This document shows positions 50,540 through 59,978 of a DNA stretch of 64,000 nucleotides, piece by piece. The position numbers and the translations under genes are program-made. The notes below the pieces were generated by a model. That model ran no database searches. It was not told where the DNA came from and saw nothing but the letters and a program-made list of their open reading frames with translations. The stretch's first letter is position 1; the number at the start of each line of letters is the position of its first letter. This stretch comes from Devosia sediminis (GTDB taxonomy: Bacteria > Pseudomonadota > Alphaproteobacteria > Rhizobiales > Devosiaceae): the NCBI RefSeq assembly GCF_016411825.1, contig NZ_JAEKMH010000004.1, positions 62,001-126,000 of the forward strand, given 5' to 3'.

Positions 50540-51466
50540 ATGCAGATATCGAGCGAAACTACGATTCCCGACCAATCCGGCCGCATTGCCCTCGTGACCG
50601 GCGCCGCCGGCGGGCTCGGCCTGGAAATCTCGCGCATGCTCGCGGCGTCCGGCGCGCGCGTCATCCTGGCAGGCCGGGACGTGGCCAAGGGCGAAGCCGC
50701 GCTGCGGAGCCTGCCGCGCCAGGGCGACCTCAGCTTCGAGCGCATCGACTTGGCGGACCTGGGCAGCATCAGGGACGCCGCCGCCCGCCTCTCCGCGCAG
50801 ATCCCGAGGCTGGACCTGCTGATCAACAATGCGGGGGTGATGGCGCCCCGCGAGCGCGGTGTCACGGCGGACGGCTTCGAGCTGCAACTGGGCACCAATC
50901 ACCTTGGCCACTTTGCCCTGACCAGCCACCTCCAGCCGCTGCTGCAGGCGGCCCGTGGGCGCGTGGTGAGCGTCGCCAGCATCGCCGCCCGATTTGGCCG
51001 CATCGACTTCGACGACCTGCAGTCGGAAGGTGGCTACAACCCTTTCCGCGCCTATGCTCAATCTAAGCTCGCCAACCTGCTGTTCGCGCGGGAATTGCAA
51101 CGGCGGAGTGACGAAGGGGGCTGGGGTATCAAGGCGGTGAGCGCCCATCCGGGCTGGGCCCGGACCGAACTCTTCCGCCACGGCCGGAGCGGAATTTCCG
51201 GCCGTGGCGAAAAACTGCTCGAGCCCCTGGTCTCGCAGTCGGCCGCCGCCGGTGCGCTGCCCATCGTTGCCGCGGCGCTGGAGCCGCATCTGCCGACTGA
51301 TGCCTATATCGGCCCTGGCCACTGGTTCGAACTCAAGAACCCGCCCGGCCCGGCCAGCGTCCCCAGGGCAGCTCGCAATGCCGACACGGCCCGCCGCTTG
51401 TGGGAGGCGTCGGAAGCGCTGACGCAGGTCAACTGGCTAGCGATGGAAGGCCAAGCTCATGGCTGA
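50540..51466 (+). CDS. Short-chain dehydrogenase/reductase (retinol-dehydrogenase-like)
   Basis: A 308-residue SDR. The NAD(P) motif VTGAAGGLGLEI (TGxxxGxG) lies near residue 15, NNAGVM near 94, NHLGHFALT near 115, and the catalytic pair YAQSKLANLLFA (YxxxK) near 173. The sequence resembles the protochlorophyllide-reductase/retinol-dehydrogenase-like group, though the substrate is unknown. It overlaps the methyltransferase gene by 8 bp. It lies after the livJ terminator, so it has its own promoter. Confidence 0.88.
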   Translation: MQISSETTIPDQSGRIALVTGAAGGLGLEISRMLAASGARVILAGRDVAKGEAALRSLPRQGDLSFERIDLADLGSIRDAAARLSAQIPRLDLLINNAGVMAPRERGVTADGFELQLGTNHLGHFALTSHLQPLLQAARGRVVSVASIAARFGRIDFDDLQSEGGYNPFRAYAQSKLANLLFARELQRRSDEGGWGIKAVSAHPGWARTELFRHGRSGISGRGEKLLEPLVSQSAAAGALPIVAAALEPHLPTDAYIGPGHWFELKNPPGPASVPRAARNADTARRLWEASEALTQVNWLAMEGQAHG

Positions 51467-52046
51467 CGACGACACACTGCGCTTTTACGCCGACAATGCC
51501 ACCACCTATGCGCAGCATCGCACCAGCGCCAGCGGTGGCGCACTGGACAGGTTTCTCGCCGCCCTGCCCGCAGGCGGCCGCGTGCTGGAACTGGGCTGCG
51601 GCAATGGCATGGATGCCGAACGCATGCTGGCGCTCGGCTTTGACGTCGACGCCACGGACGGCACGCCTGGCCTGGTGGTCGAGGCGCAGAAGCGGATCGG
51701 ACAGCGAGCGCGGGTGATGCGGTTCGAAGACCTGGATGCCGAGAGCGACTATGACGGCGTCTGGGCTTCGGCGAGCCTGCTGCATGTGCCGGCGGCCGGC
51801 TTGCCGCAGGTCCTCGGCAGCATCCGCCGCGCCCTGCGGCCGGGCGGCACCTTCGTCGCCAGCTTCAAGGCCGGATCAGGCGAAGGCCGCGATAGGCTCG
51901 GCCGCTACTACAACTACCCTTCAGCCGCGAGGCTGGGAGCGGACTATCGCGCCGGCGGATGGAGCGACCTCACGCTCGAAACGACAATGGGCAGCGGTTT
52001 TGACGCGCTGCCCACCGAATGGTTGTGGATGACGGCGAGGCGGTAA
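51459..52046 (+). CDS. SAM-dependent methyltransferase
   Basis: A 195-residue class I methyltransferase. Motif I is RVLELGCGNGMDAERML (about residues 41-57), DVDATDGTPG is motif II, and LRPGGTFVASFK (about residue 125) is the post-core strand. Its start overlaps the SDR gene by 8 bp, so the two are co-translated and may act in one pathway, which I cannot name. Confidence 0.87.
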   Translation: MADDDTLRFYADNATTYAQHRTSASGGALDRFLAALPAGGRVLELGCGNGMDAERMLALGFDVDATDGTPGLVVEAQKRIGQRARVMRFEDLDAESDYDGVWASASLLHVPAAGLPQVLGSIRRALRPGGTFVASFKAGSGEGRDRLGRYYNYPSAARLGADYRAGGWSDLTLETTMGSGFDALPTEWLWMTARR

Positions 52047-52053
52047 CGGAAAC

Positions 52054-52190
52054 GCCCCACCCTAGCTCTGCTACGGCCCACCGGGCCTATCGACGCTACC
52101 CTCCCCACAAGGGGGAGGGAGTCGCTGAACACTGAGCCCCTACCCTTCGCCTCCCTCCCCTTGATGGGGAGGGAATGAGGGTGGGGTGAC
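52054..52190. repeat. Intergenic repeat family A, inverted doublet (opposite topology)
   Basis: CCCCACCCTAGCTCTGCTACGGCC, hairpin CCTCCCC-acaa-GGGGGAGG, spacer with GCTGAACACTGA, then CCTCCCC-ttga-TGGGGAGG and GGGTGGGG. Hairpins are inside and GGGTGGGG arms outside. It lies between convergent methyltransferase and livM genes. Confidence 0.8.
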
Positions 52191-52208
52191 CCAGCACACG
52201 CGCTCCAG

Positions 52209-53501
52209 TCAGCGCGCATCCTCGCGCTTGACCACTTCCGGGATCAGCCCCTTGGGCGCGAACCTGAGCGCAATGGTGACCACGAGGCCGAGCACGAAGA
52301 CGCGCATCTGCGCGGAACGGGCTTCGATCTCGGGGATGGCGCCCCAGCCGAAATTGGTCGACCACATCGAGACGAAGTCGAACACAGCCTTGCTGAGCGG
52401 CTCGGAAATCACCCAGATCAGCCACAGGAGCACAGCGCCGAACAGCGCACCCCAATTGTTGCCGGCGCCGCCGACGATGACCATAACCCAGATCAGGAAG
52501 GTGTGGTTGATTGGCTGGTAGCTCGAGGGATCGAAGATCTGCACGAAACTGACCAGCATGGCCCCGCCAATGCCCATCAGCACCGAGCCGAAGACGAAGA
52601 TTTCGAGCTGGCGAGCCGTGACATTCTTGCCCATGGAAGCGGCCGAGATGTGATTGTCGCGGATGGCGCGCATCATGCGACCCCAAGGACCCGAATAGGC
52701 CCGCGAAATCAGCCACATGACGATGGCGAGGACCACCAGGGCCAGGACCAGGAAGCCGGCGCGGGCAGCGATCAGCGAGGTGGCCATATCCATGCCCTGG
52801 GCCTGGTACTGCTGCGGCAGCGGCGTCGGCCAGGGAATGGGCGAGACGGTGAGCGTACCGCGGGTCAGCCAGTCCATGTTCTTGATCAGCGCGCGGATGA
52901 TCTCCGAAATGCCGATCGTGGCGATGGCGAGATAGTCGGTCCGCAGGCCAAGGCAGATCTTGCCGATGACATAGGCGATGCCGGCGGCCAGCACACCACC
53001 GAAGAGCCAGCCCAGGATCGGGTGGCCACCGAGACCGCCGACCCAGCCGCCGCCTGACGATTCGATATAGGCCGCGGCCGGATCGATCTGGCTGCGATAG
53101 AGCACATAGGCGGCAAACCAGGCGAGAACGATCAGCGCGCCCCGCCACTTGCCAGTAATGCCGATGCGATGGGCCTGGCGGGCCGCCAGCACGATCAGCG
53201 CGCCGCCGGCGAAGGCGAACAGCGCCCGGCCGAGCATCATCGGGCCGTCCGAGCCCCAGAAGGCCGGATTGACGGGATAGGAAATGAAGGTGACGGCGGC
53301 GCCGCCCACCATCAGGAAACCCATAATGCCGAAATTGAAGAGGCCGCCATAACCCCACTGGATGTTGAGCCCGAGCGCGATCAGCGCATAGGCCGCAGCT
53401 TCCACGAGACGCGAGGTGGTGAAGGGCAGGCCCATGACCCAGCCGATCACGAGGATCAGGACGAACAGGCCGCCAAAGAGTGCGAGGGAACGCTGGATCA
53501 T
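52209..53501 (-). CDS. livM: Branched-chain amino acid ABC transporter permease LivM
   Basis: A 430-residue permease with about ten hydrophobic segments. The conserved stretch GRMMRAIRDNHISAASMGKNV (split GRMMRAIRDN, HISAASMGKNV) is the EAA-like coupling loop of LivM, and DYLAIATIGISEI, the usual LivM segment, lies near residue 195. It is longer than typical LivM because of an N-terminal extension with extra loops. It is the last gene of livGFHM, overlapping livH by 4 bp. Confidence 0.92.
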   Translation of the reverse strand: MIQRSLALFGGLFVLILVIGWVMGLPFTTSRLVEAAAYALIALGLNIQWGYGGLFNFGIMGFLMVGGAAVTFISYPVNPAFWGSDGPMMLGRALFAFAGGALIVLAARQAHRIGITGKWRGALIVLAWFAAYVLYRSQIDPAAAYIESSGGGWVGGLGGHPILGWLFGGVLAAGIAYVIGKICLGLRTDYLAIATIGISEIIRALIKNMDWLTRGTLTVSPIPWPTPLPQQYQAQGMDMATSLIAARAGFLVLALVVLAIVMWLISRAYSGPWGRMMRAIRDNHISAASMGKNVTARQLEIFVFGSVLMGIGGAMLVSFVQIFDPSSYQPINHTFLIWVMVIVGGAGNNWGALFGAVLLWLIWVISEPLSKAVFDFVSMWSTNFGWGAIPEIEARSAQMRVFVLGLVVTIALRFAPKGLIPEVVKREDAR

Positions 53502-54502
53502 GACGAGGCTCCCTTGAAGATACCGGTGGGCCGGACGAGCAGGGTCACCACGAGGATGACGAAGGCGACGGTGAGCTTGTATTCGGTAGGAACTAGCGCC
53601 AGCGTCGCCGGCAACTGCATCCAGTCTGGCAGCACCGCATTGAGCGGCCGCAACAGCATGGTCCAGTTGAACACGGCCAGCGTTTCGGCAAAGCCAATAA
53701 GAAGGCCCCCGGCAATGGCGCCATAGGCCTGACCGAGGCCACCGACGATGGCGGCGGCGAAGATGGGCAGGATGATATTGAACGCCAGATCCGGCTTCAG
53801 CGTCACGTCCAGCGCCAGCATGGTGCCGGCCATGCAGGCCAGCGCCCCGGCGATCACCCAGGTGACGCGCACCACCAGCGCCGTGTTGATGCCCGAGACC
53901 TGCGCGAGGTCGGCATTATCGGCCATGGCGCGCATGGCCTTGCCCAGCCGCGAACGGGTGAGGAAGAAATGCAGCGCCACTACCGAAACGGCGGTGACGA
54001 GGATCATCAGCACCTGCGGCTCGGTGATGACGAGCGGCCGGGTCGAACCGAGGCCGGCCATGTCGATGCGGAATACTTCCTTGGGCTCGGTCTCGAAGAA
54101 GGAGTAGGAGCCGGCGCCGAAGAACAGGCGGATGAGGCCCTGGATCATCAGCGTCACACCGATCGAGGCGATCAGCAGCGTAACGGGCTTGGCGCCGCGC
54201 TTCCGGAGCGGAGCGTAAAAGCCCTTGTCGATGCCCAGCGCCAGGATGGCCGTGAGCACCATGGCAATGGGCAGGACCACGAAGCCGGTCGGGATGGGCG
54301 TGACGATGCCCCAGGCGGCAAAAGCCGAGGCCAGCAGGAAGGCGATGAAGGCGCCGCCCGTCATCAGCTCGGAATGGGCAAAGTGAGCAAAGCGCAGGAT
54401 GCCGAAGATCAGGGTGATGCCGATGGCGCCCAGCGCATAGATGCAGCCGAGCACGAGGCCGGAAATCACCACCTGGTTGATGAAGAAAACGAGTTCGGTC
54501 AC
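53498..54502 (-). CDS. livH: Branched-chain amino acid ABC transporter permease LivH
   Basis: A 334-residue permease with eight or nine membrane helices. The coupling loop is SRLGKAMRAMADNADLAQVSG, split as SRLGKAMRAMAD and NADLAQVSG, and GGLGQAYGAIAGGLLIG precedes the final helices; both are LivH marks. It starts 3 bp after livF and overlaps livM by 4 bp. Confidence 0.92.
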   Translation of the reverse strand: MTELVFFINQVVISGLVLGCIYALGAIGITLIFGILRFAHFAHSELMTGGAFIAFLLASAFAAWGIVTPIPTGFVVLPIAMVLTAILALGIDKGFYAPLRKRGAKPVTLLIASIGVTLMIQGLIRLFFGAGSYSFFETEPKEVFRIDMAGLGSTRPLVITEPQVLMILVTAVSVVALHFFLTRSRLGKAMRAMADNADLAQVSGINTALVVRVTWVIAGALACMAGTMLALDVTLKPDLAFNIILPIFAAAIVGGLGQAYGAIAGGLLIGFAETLAVFNWTMLLRPLNAVLPDWMQLPATLALVPTEYKLTVAFVILVVTLLVRPTGIFKGASS

Positions 54503-54505
54503 GGC

Positions 54506-55216
54506 TCAGCCCCCGAGGAATGACTTGGCGACTTCGGGGTCGGCGATGAGCTCGGCCCCGGTGCCGGTATAGCGGTTCTGGCCGCTGGCGAGCACGAAGC
54601 CCTTAGTGGCGAAGGCCAGCGCCTGGCGGGCATTCTGCTCGACCATGAGGATGCCGACGCCCTCCTTGTTGACGCGCTGGATGGTCTCGAAGATCTCGAT
54701 CACATAGCGCGGCGAAAGGCCTGCCGAGGGCTCGTCGAGCATCAGGAGGCTCGGCTTGCTCATCAGCGCCCGACCCATGGCCACCATCTGGCGCTGGCCG
54801 CCCGAGAGTTCGCCCGCCGGCTGACGGCGCTTTTCGGCCAGAACCGGGAACATCTGGTAGACCCAGTTCATGGTGGCGCGGAAATCGTCCTTGCGGGTGA
54901 AGGCGCCCATTTCGAGGTTTTCCTCGACGCTCATCGAGGTGAAGACGTTCTTCTCCTGCGGCACGAAGGAGAGGCCCTTGGGCACCAGCTTGTCGGGCAG
55001 CGAATTGGCGATGTTCTCGCCCCCGAAGTCGATCGTGCCGCCGGTGACCTTCAGGAGGCCGAAAATGGCCTTGAGCGTGGTCGACTTGCCCGCGCCATTG
55101 GGGCCGACGATGACACCGATATCGCTCTTGTCGATAGCGATGTTGACGCCGTTGAGGATGGGCGCGCCGCCATATCCGCCGACGACGTGCTTCAGTTCGA
55201 TCAGGGCCATGGTCAT
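54506..55216 (-). CDS. livF: Branched-chain amino acid ABC transporter ATP-binding protein LivF
   Basis: A 236-residue ABC ATPase. Walker A is VGPNGAGKST (about residue 36), the signature ELSGGQRQM (about 137), and Walker B LLMLDEPSAGLSP. The C-terminus VLASGQNRYTGTG is the LivF type. ATG 55216 overlaps the livG stop by 4 bp (ATGA); an internal ATG at 55210 (MALIEL) is the alternative. It pairs with LivG to drive LivHM. Confidence 0.93.
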   Translation of the reverse strand: MTMALIELKHVVGGYGGAPILNGVNIAIDKSDIGVIVGPNGAGKSTTLKAIFGLLKVTGGTIDFGGENIANSLPDKLVPKGLSFVPQEKNVFTSMSVEENLEMGAFTRKDDFRATMNWVYQMFPVLAEKRRQPAGELSGGQRQMVAMGRALMSKPSLLMLDEPSAGLSPRYVIEIFETIQRVNKEGVGILMVEQNARQALAFATKGFVLASGQNRYTGTGAELIADPEVAKSFLGG

Positions 55217-55995
55217 GCCACCTCGGCGGGCGAGCCGAAATAGGCTTCGACGATTGCGGGATTGGCGCGGATTTCGGCCATCGGGCCCTCGGCGATCTTT
55301 TCGCCCTGGGCCATGACGATGACCGGATCGCACAGGCGCCCGATCAGGTCCATGTCGTGCTCGATGACGAAAAAGGTATAGCCCAACTCGCGGTTCATGC
55401 GCTCGATATTGCCGGCCAGGTCGTTGAGCAGGGTCTTGTTGACGCCCGCCGCGACCTCGTCGAGCAGGACAACCTTGGCGTCGACCATCATAGTGCGCCC
55501 CAGTTCAAGGAGCTTCTTCTGCCCGCCGGAAAGGTTGCCGGCCAGCTCGTCGCGCACATGGCCGAGCTTCAAGAAGTCGATGACATCGAGCGCCTTCTTG
55601 CGCACCTCGATTTCCCGCGAGCGCACGAGGCCCGGGCGGAACCAGGTGTCGACAAGATGCTCGCCGGGCTGGTCCCCGGGCACCATCATCAGGTTCTCGA
55701 GCGCCGTCATCTGCGAGAATTCATGCGCGATCTGAAAGGTGCGCAGCATGCCGATGCGGAAAAGCTGGTGCGGCTTCAAACCCGTGACGTCGGTGCCGTC
55801 GAAGATCACCTGGCCTTCATCGGGCACGATATTGCCGGCGACCATGTTGAACAGCGTCGACTTGCCGGCGCCATTGGGGCCTATCAGCCCGGTAATGGAG
55901 CCGCGCCGAACCGAAAGGGAGCAGTTGTTGACGGCCCGGAGGCCGCCAAAGCGTTTTGAGACGTTGCGAACGTCGATGACCAAGTCAGTGGACAA
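55213..55995 (-). CDS. livG: Branched-chain amino acid ABC transporter ATP-binding protein LivG
   Basis: A 260-residue ABC ATPase. Walker A is GPNGAGKSTLF (about residue 39), the signature NLSGGQKKLLELG (about 153), and Walker B VVLLDEVAAGVN. The LivG-type C-terminal extension includes VIVMAQGEKIAEG. It is the first gene of the livGFHM operon; its promoter lies in 55996-56100. Confidence 0.93.
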   Translation of the reverse strand: MSTDLVIDVRNVSKRFGGLRAVNNCSLSVRRGSITGLIGPNGAGKSTLFNMVAGNIVPDEGQVIFDGTDVTGLKPHQLFRIGMLRTFQIAHEFSQMTALENLMMVPGDQPGEHLVDTWFRPGLVRSREIEVRKKALDVIDFLKLGHVRDELAGNLSGGQKKLLELGRTMMVDAKVVLLDEVAAGVNKTLLNDLAGNIERMNRELGYTFFVIEHDMDLIGRLCDPVIVMAQGEKIAEGPMAEIRANPAIVEAYFGSPAEVA

Positions 55996-56100
55996 TGAAG
56001 AGAGCCCGGTTTCCTGAATGCGTGCCGGCCCGGTTCAATCCGGGCAATTTTGGGGCATGTGCTCACAGACCGACCGGAATTTCAACCGCTGAGTAACCAC

Positions 56101-56463
56101 TCAAACAGCCGCAAGCACCGCATCGGCAGTGGACTTGTTGTTGGCGAGGGGCACGTCGTAGAGCGTGGCCAACCGCGTCAATGCCTTGACGTCGACATCA
56201 TGCGGCTGTGCCGAAAGTGGATCGATGAAGAAGATCAGCACGTCGAGCCGCCCCTCGCAGATCATCGCGCCCAGTTGCTGGTCGCCGCCGAGCGGACCGC
56301 TCTTGAGGAGGCTCACGGTGAGACCCGTCGCCGCCATGACGCGGCTGCCGGTCGTGCCGGTGCCCCAGAGCTCGTGCTGGCCGAGCTTGTGCCGGTGCAC
56401 CTCGGCCCAGCGGCAAAGGTCGTCCTTCTTGTCGTCGTGGGCCACGAGACCAATACGTGCCAT
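56101..56463 (-). CDS. mgsA: Methylglyoxal synthase
   Basis: A 120-residue enzyme converting dihydroxyacetone phosphate to methylglyoxal, a bypass of lower glycolysis. The phosphate-binding GTGTTG (about residues 35-40) and the catalytic Asp in SGPLGGDQQLGA (about 54-65) are intact, as is FFIDPLSAQPHDVD. At 120 residues it is slightly shorter than the E. coli enzyme. Methylglyoxal is detoxified by glyoxalases; gloB is present at 24994. It lies about 67 bp downstream of the globin-coupled gene. Confidence 0.94.
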   Translation of the reverse strand: MARIGLVAHDDKKDDLCRWAEVHRHKLGQHELWGTGTTGSRVMAATGLTVSLLKSGPLGGDQQLGAMICEGRLDVLIFFIDPLSAQPHDVDVKALTRLATLYDVPLANNKSTADAVLAAV

Positions 56464-56530
56464 GGCGTTGCGCCTCCCTGTACCCGGCCTTCATGCCCGC
56501 GCGGCGCGAAAAGGGCAATGGCCGGCGGGG

Positions 56531-58057
56531 TCAGACGGCAAACCAGTGGGCGGCAATGGCCTCGTAATCGAGCGCTGGATAATCCTGCTGCTCTTCGGCC
56601 TGCGCTTCAGTCAGGGTGGGGGCGTTGAACACCGCCTTGAGGTCGCCCAGCGCCCCAGCGCCGGCAAGGCTTGCCCGCACCCGCTCCACGGCCTCTGCCC
56701 CCTGCCCCGCCGAAGTCACCAGCCCGTCGGCCAGCGCACTGGCCTCGGCCACGCCGTCGGCAAGCGTCCGGCCCTGCTGCTCAAGCTCCGCCAAGGCGGC
56801 GCTGTCGGCCCCGAGTTCAGCGACAAGCTGCTCAAGGATCGTGGCCAGGCGTGTCGCGGCATGGTCGGTATTCTCGGACGCGCTGTCGCGCCGGTCCGCT
56901 TCGGCTCGCAATTCGGCCGAAACCTGCGCTAGGCCCAAGGCGATGGCATGAAGCTCGCCATCGAGCTTTTCGCCGGCGCCGCCTGCGCTCTGGGCGAGCC
57001 GGGCTGCAACGAGGTTGGCGGAAAGGCCAAGGCCGTCGATTCGCTCGACCAGAGCCAGGGGATTGTTCCGGTTTGCCTCGGCCGCACTTGCGGCCAGCAG
57101 GTCGCGCCGTTGCCGGGCGCAGCGGCGGGCCAGCGCCTTGCCATGGCGGGCGAGGTCCCCGAGCTGACGCGGCAGGTCGGCGGCGCGCGGCGCCTGCTGC
57201 GACAGAAGTTCGGCGAGGCGCTGCGCCAGGTCACGCTGCGCCGCATTTTCGGCCACCAGCGCCTTGCCGCTGGCCAGCACGTCGTTCGCCAGGCTCTCGG
57301 CAGCGCGACTGGCGGTGCCGAGATCGTCGATGAGGGTAGCGACCCTGTCGGCGAGTTTTTCCGCACCCGCCCGCAGCGGCGCGAGCTCGGCATCGTCGCC
57401 GGCAAGTCCCGCTTCCTCGCGCCGTCCCTCGGCAGCCGCTTCCAGCATCCGTCCGGCAGCCTCGATGGACTGGCGCAGCCGCGCCTCTTGGGCGTCGAGG
57501 CGCGTTTCCGCATCGAGGCGCTGGCGCTCGAAATAGCCAGAATATGTCAGATCGAGATCGAGAAGCACGGCGCCCAGCAGCGTCGCGACGCCATTGGCCA
57601 GCGCATCGGTCGCGTCCTGTACGGCACTCGCATCCGGCGCACCCAGCAGGCCCAGCGGTCCCCGGCGCGGCTTCATCATCGTGGCCACGCCCTCCGGGAT
57701 CATGCCGCGGACCAGGTCCTGCACGATGATGGCCTGGCTGCCCACATGCCAGCGCGGATCGACGCCGATACGGGCGTGGCGCTGCCCGGTGCGGACGGCC
57801 GCTTCGGCAAAGCTGCGATCGAGACGGCCCGAAACCAGCGCGCGCCAATGCGTGGCTGGCCCGCCGCTATCGCCCTCGATGCGCTCGCGGCCATAAAGAA
57901 AGCGTGCGGCACTGGGGGCCGTCGCCACCTGGCTGGCGAACCGCTGCAGGGCCAGATCGAGATGGCGGGCCGCGCTGTCGGCAACCGGCGCCAGCCGCTC
58001 CTCGACCCCCTCGCCGAGCCCGATGAAATCGAGCCTTTGCTGAAGTGTGTCCTGCAT
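56531..58057 (-). CDS. Globin-coupled sensor-like protein with a degenerate signalling domain
   Basis: A 508-residue protein. Residues about 10-170 are a protoglobin (globin-coupled sensor) domain: DFIGLGEGVEERL, then GQRHARIGVDPRWHVGSQAI, which holds the proximal heme His (about residue 94). The rest (about 190-480) is a long helical region rich in Ala, Glu and Leu. It resembles a chemoreceptor coiled coil but lacks the conserved hairpin tip, and no methylation or GGDEF output is seen. ATG 58057 is preferred over one 10 codons upstream. It sits downstream of three chemoreceptor genes and probably senses O2 or another gas. Confidence 0.75.
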   Translation of the reverse strand: MQDTLQQRLDFIGLGEGVEERLAPVADSAARHLDLALQRFASQVATAPSAARFLYGRERIEGDSGGPATHWRALVSGRLDRSFAEAAVRTGQRHARIGVDPRWHVGSQAIIVQDLVRGMIPEGVATMMKPRRGPLGLLGAPDASAVQDATDALANGVATLLGAVLLDLDLTYSGYFERQRLDAETRLDAQEARLRQSIEAAGRMLEAAAEGRREEAGLAGDDAELAPLRAGAEKLADRVATLIDDLGTASRAAESLANDVLASGKALVAENAAQRDLAQRLAELLSQQAPRAADLPRQLGDLARHGKALARRCARQRRDLLAASAAEANRNNPLALVERIDGLGLSANLVAARLAQSAGGAGEKLDGELHAIALGLAQVSAELRAEADRRDSASENTDHAATRLATILEQLVAELGADSAALAELEQQGRTLADGVAEASALADGLVTSAGQGAEAVERVRASLAGAGALGDLKAVFNAPTLTEAQAEEQQDYPALDYEAIAAHWFAV

Positions 58058-58124
58058 GTCTGAACCCCGGAAAATACGTCGCGTCATTGCGGTTATGAGA
58101 GCGCGCGCGGGGTAAATTTCATGG

Positions 58125-58139
58125 TTAATATAAACTTAC
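58125..58139. promoter_or_regulatory. CtrA-like site (TTAA-N7-TTAC)
   Basis: TTAA (58125-58128) and TTAC (58136-58139) with N7 spacing, one mismatch from the CtrA consensus, 68 bp upstream of the globin-coupled gene. The surrounding 40 bp are AT-rich. Inference only. Confidence 0.33.
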
Positions 58140-58167
58140 CGGGTTCTACGTAGACGGCCGGGAAAGC

Positions 58168-58200
58168 AAAAGGCCGCCACCCCCGGGGCGACGGCCTTTT
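58168..58200 (-). terminator. Terminator after the PAS chemoreceptor gene
   Basis: AAAAGGCCG and CGGCCTTTT pair around a GC-rich loop containing CCCCCGGGG. On the minus strand it lies 24 bp after the stop at 58224. Confidence 0.78.
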
Positions 58201-58223
58201 GGCAGGATCGATCACCACTAAAA

Positions 58224-59978
58224 CTAGAAAGCTTCCCATTCGCTCGATAGCGCTGCATTGCCACTACTGCGCGTCACCAGCCGTGGCCGCGAACCGGCCT
58301 GTGGCACCGAAGCCGGCTGACCCTTGCGGAACACGGCGACGATGCGGTCGAGTTCGCCCGCCTGCGCCTCGGTCTGCTCGATGGCTGCATTGGTCTCTTC
58401 CACCAATGCCGCATTGTGCTGGGTCATCTCGTCCATCTGCCGGACGGCGACGGTCACTTCCTCGAGCGCGCCGGATTGCTGCAGGTTTTCCCGCGCGATC
58501 TCGTCGATGAGGACGGCGCTTTCTTCGGCGCCGGCGAGGATGTCACTGAGGCCCTCGGCTGCCTTGCCCACGAGATGCGCTCCGCTCCGCACCTCGCCGG
58601 CACTGGCCTCGATCAGCGCCTTGACGTCCGAGGAAGCGCTGGCCGCGCTTTGCGCCAGGCGCCGCACCTCCACTGCCACCACCGCAAAGCCCTTTCCGGC
58701 ATCGCCGGCGCGCGCCGCCTCGACCGAGGCGTTGAGCGCCAGCAGGTTGGTCTGGAAGGCAATGTCGTCGATCATGCCGATAATGTTGGAAATCTTGCCC
58801 GACGAGGCCTCGATGGCCGCCATGGCGGAAGTGGCCTCGGTCATCACGGCACCGCTCTCGGTGGCATTCTGCGAGACGAGGCGCGCCTTGCTGCTGGCGG
58901 TCGCCGCCCGCTTCGCATTGGCCGAGACCGCATGGGAAAGCTGTTCGACCGCCGCCGAGGTTTCCTCGATGGTGGCCGCCTGCCGCGTGGTGCGGCTCGA
59001 CAGGTCATTGGCGCCCGAGAGGATTTCGGCCGTGGCGGTGCGCAATGTCCCGGCGGCGCCGGTCAATCCGTGGACAATGGTTTCGAGCTTGTCGAGCGTC
59101 AGGTTGAAGGCCTGCCGCAGCGCTTCGTACTGGCCGGTAAAGGCCATGTCGATGCGCCCGCCGAGATCGCCCTCCGCCATGCGCGCCAGACTCTGCGTCA
59201 GCTCGTTGAGAATGCCTTCGCAGCGCTTGCGCTCGGTGATGTCGGTCGCAAACTTGATGACTTTGACCGGCTTGCCTGATGCATCGAAGATCGGGTTGTA
59301 GCTGGCCTGGATCCAGATTTCCCTGCCGCCCTTGCCGAAGCGCTGGAACTCGGCCGCTTCATAGTGGCCCGCGCGCAACCGCTCCCAGAACTGCTGATAG
59401 TCCGCGGAGCGGGCATAGCCCGGCTCGCAGAACATGGAATGGTGCTTGCCCACGATATCGCTGAGGCCATAGCCGACTGTGGCGAGGAAATTCTCATTGG
59501 CCGAAATGATTGTGCCGTCGAGATTAAAGGCGATCACCGCCTGGACGCGCGAAATCGCTTCGATCTGGGCGGCATGATCGGCGGCCTGCTGCCGCTGCGT
59601 GGTAATGTCGGTGGCGAACTTGATGACCTTGACGGGCTTGCCGGAGCGGTCGAAGACCGGGCTGTAGCTGGCCTGGATCCAGACTTCCCTTCCACCCTTG
59701 GCAAAGCGCTGAAACGCGGCCGACTGAAACTTGCCCTGCCCCAGCTCGGCCCAGAAGGCGCGGTAGGCGGGGCTCGCCGCATAGGCCGGGTCGCAGAACA
59801 TGGCGTGGTGCTTGCCGCGCACCTCATCGAGCCCATAGCCCATGGCACCGAGGAAATTCTCATTGGCCGTGATGATCGTGCCATCGAGTTCGAATTCGAT
59901 CACCGCCTGGCTGCGGGTGATGGCATCCACCTTGGCCTGGTTGTCCCGACTGCCGTTGCCAAACGGAAAGCCCGCCAT
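58224..59978 (-). CDS. Soluble tandem-PAS chemoreceptor (BdlA-like)
   Basis: A 584-residue chemoreceptor without membrane helices. Two near-identical PAS domains occupy about residues 22-130 and 145-255; both carry DGTII.ANENFL, GKHH.MFC, and [18 protein letters not shown]-like stretch follows, then the MCP domain with [27 protein letters not shown] (split [26 protein letters not shown]), intact. The C-terminus EWEAF is a CheR/CheB tether-like pentapeptide. The layout matches Pseudomonas BdlA, which controls biofilm dispersal. PAS domains may bind heme or flavin, unproven here. Confidence 0.88.
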   Translation of the reverse strand: MAGFPFGNGSRDNQAKVDAITRSQAVIEFELDGTIITANENFLGAMGYGLDEVRGKHHAMFCDPAYAASPAYRAFWAELGQGKFQSAAFQRFAKGGREVWIQASYSPVFDRSGKPVKVIKFATDITTQRQQAADHAAQIEAISRVQAVIAFNLDGTIISANENFLATVGYGLSDIVGKHHSMFCEPGYARSADYQQFWERLRAGHYEAAEFQRFGKGGREIWIQASYNPIFDASGKPVKVIKFATDITERKRCEGILNELTQSLARMAEGDLGGRIDMAFTGQYEALRQAFNLTLDKLETIVHGLTGAAGTLRTATAEILSGANDLSSRTTRQAATIEETSAAVEQLSHAVSANAKRAATASSKARLVSQNATESGAVMTEATSAMAAIEASSGKISNIIGMIDDIAFQTNLLALNASVEAARAGDAGKGFAVVAVEVRRLAQSAASASSDVKALIEASAGEVRSGAHLVGKAAEGLSDILAGAEESAVLIDEIARENLQQSGALEEVTVAVRQMDEMTQHNAALVEETNAAIEQTEAQAGELDRIVAVFRKGQPASVPQAGSRPRLVTRSSGNAALSSEWEAF

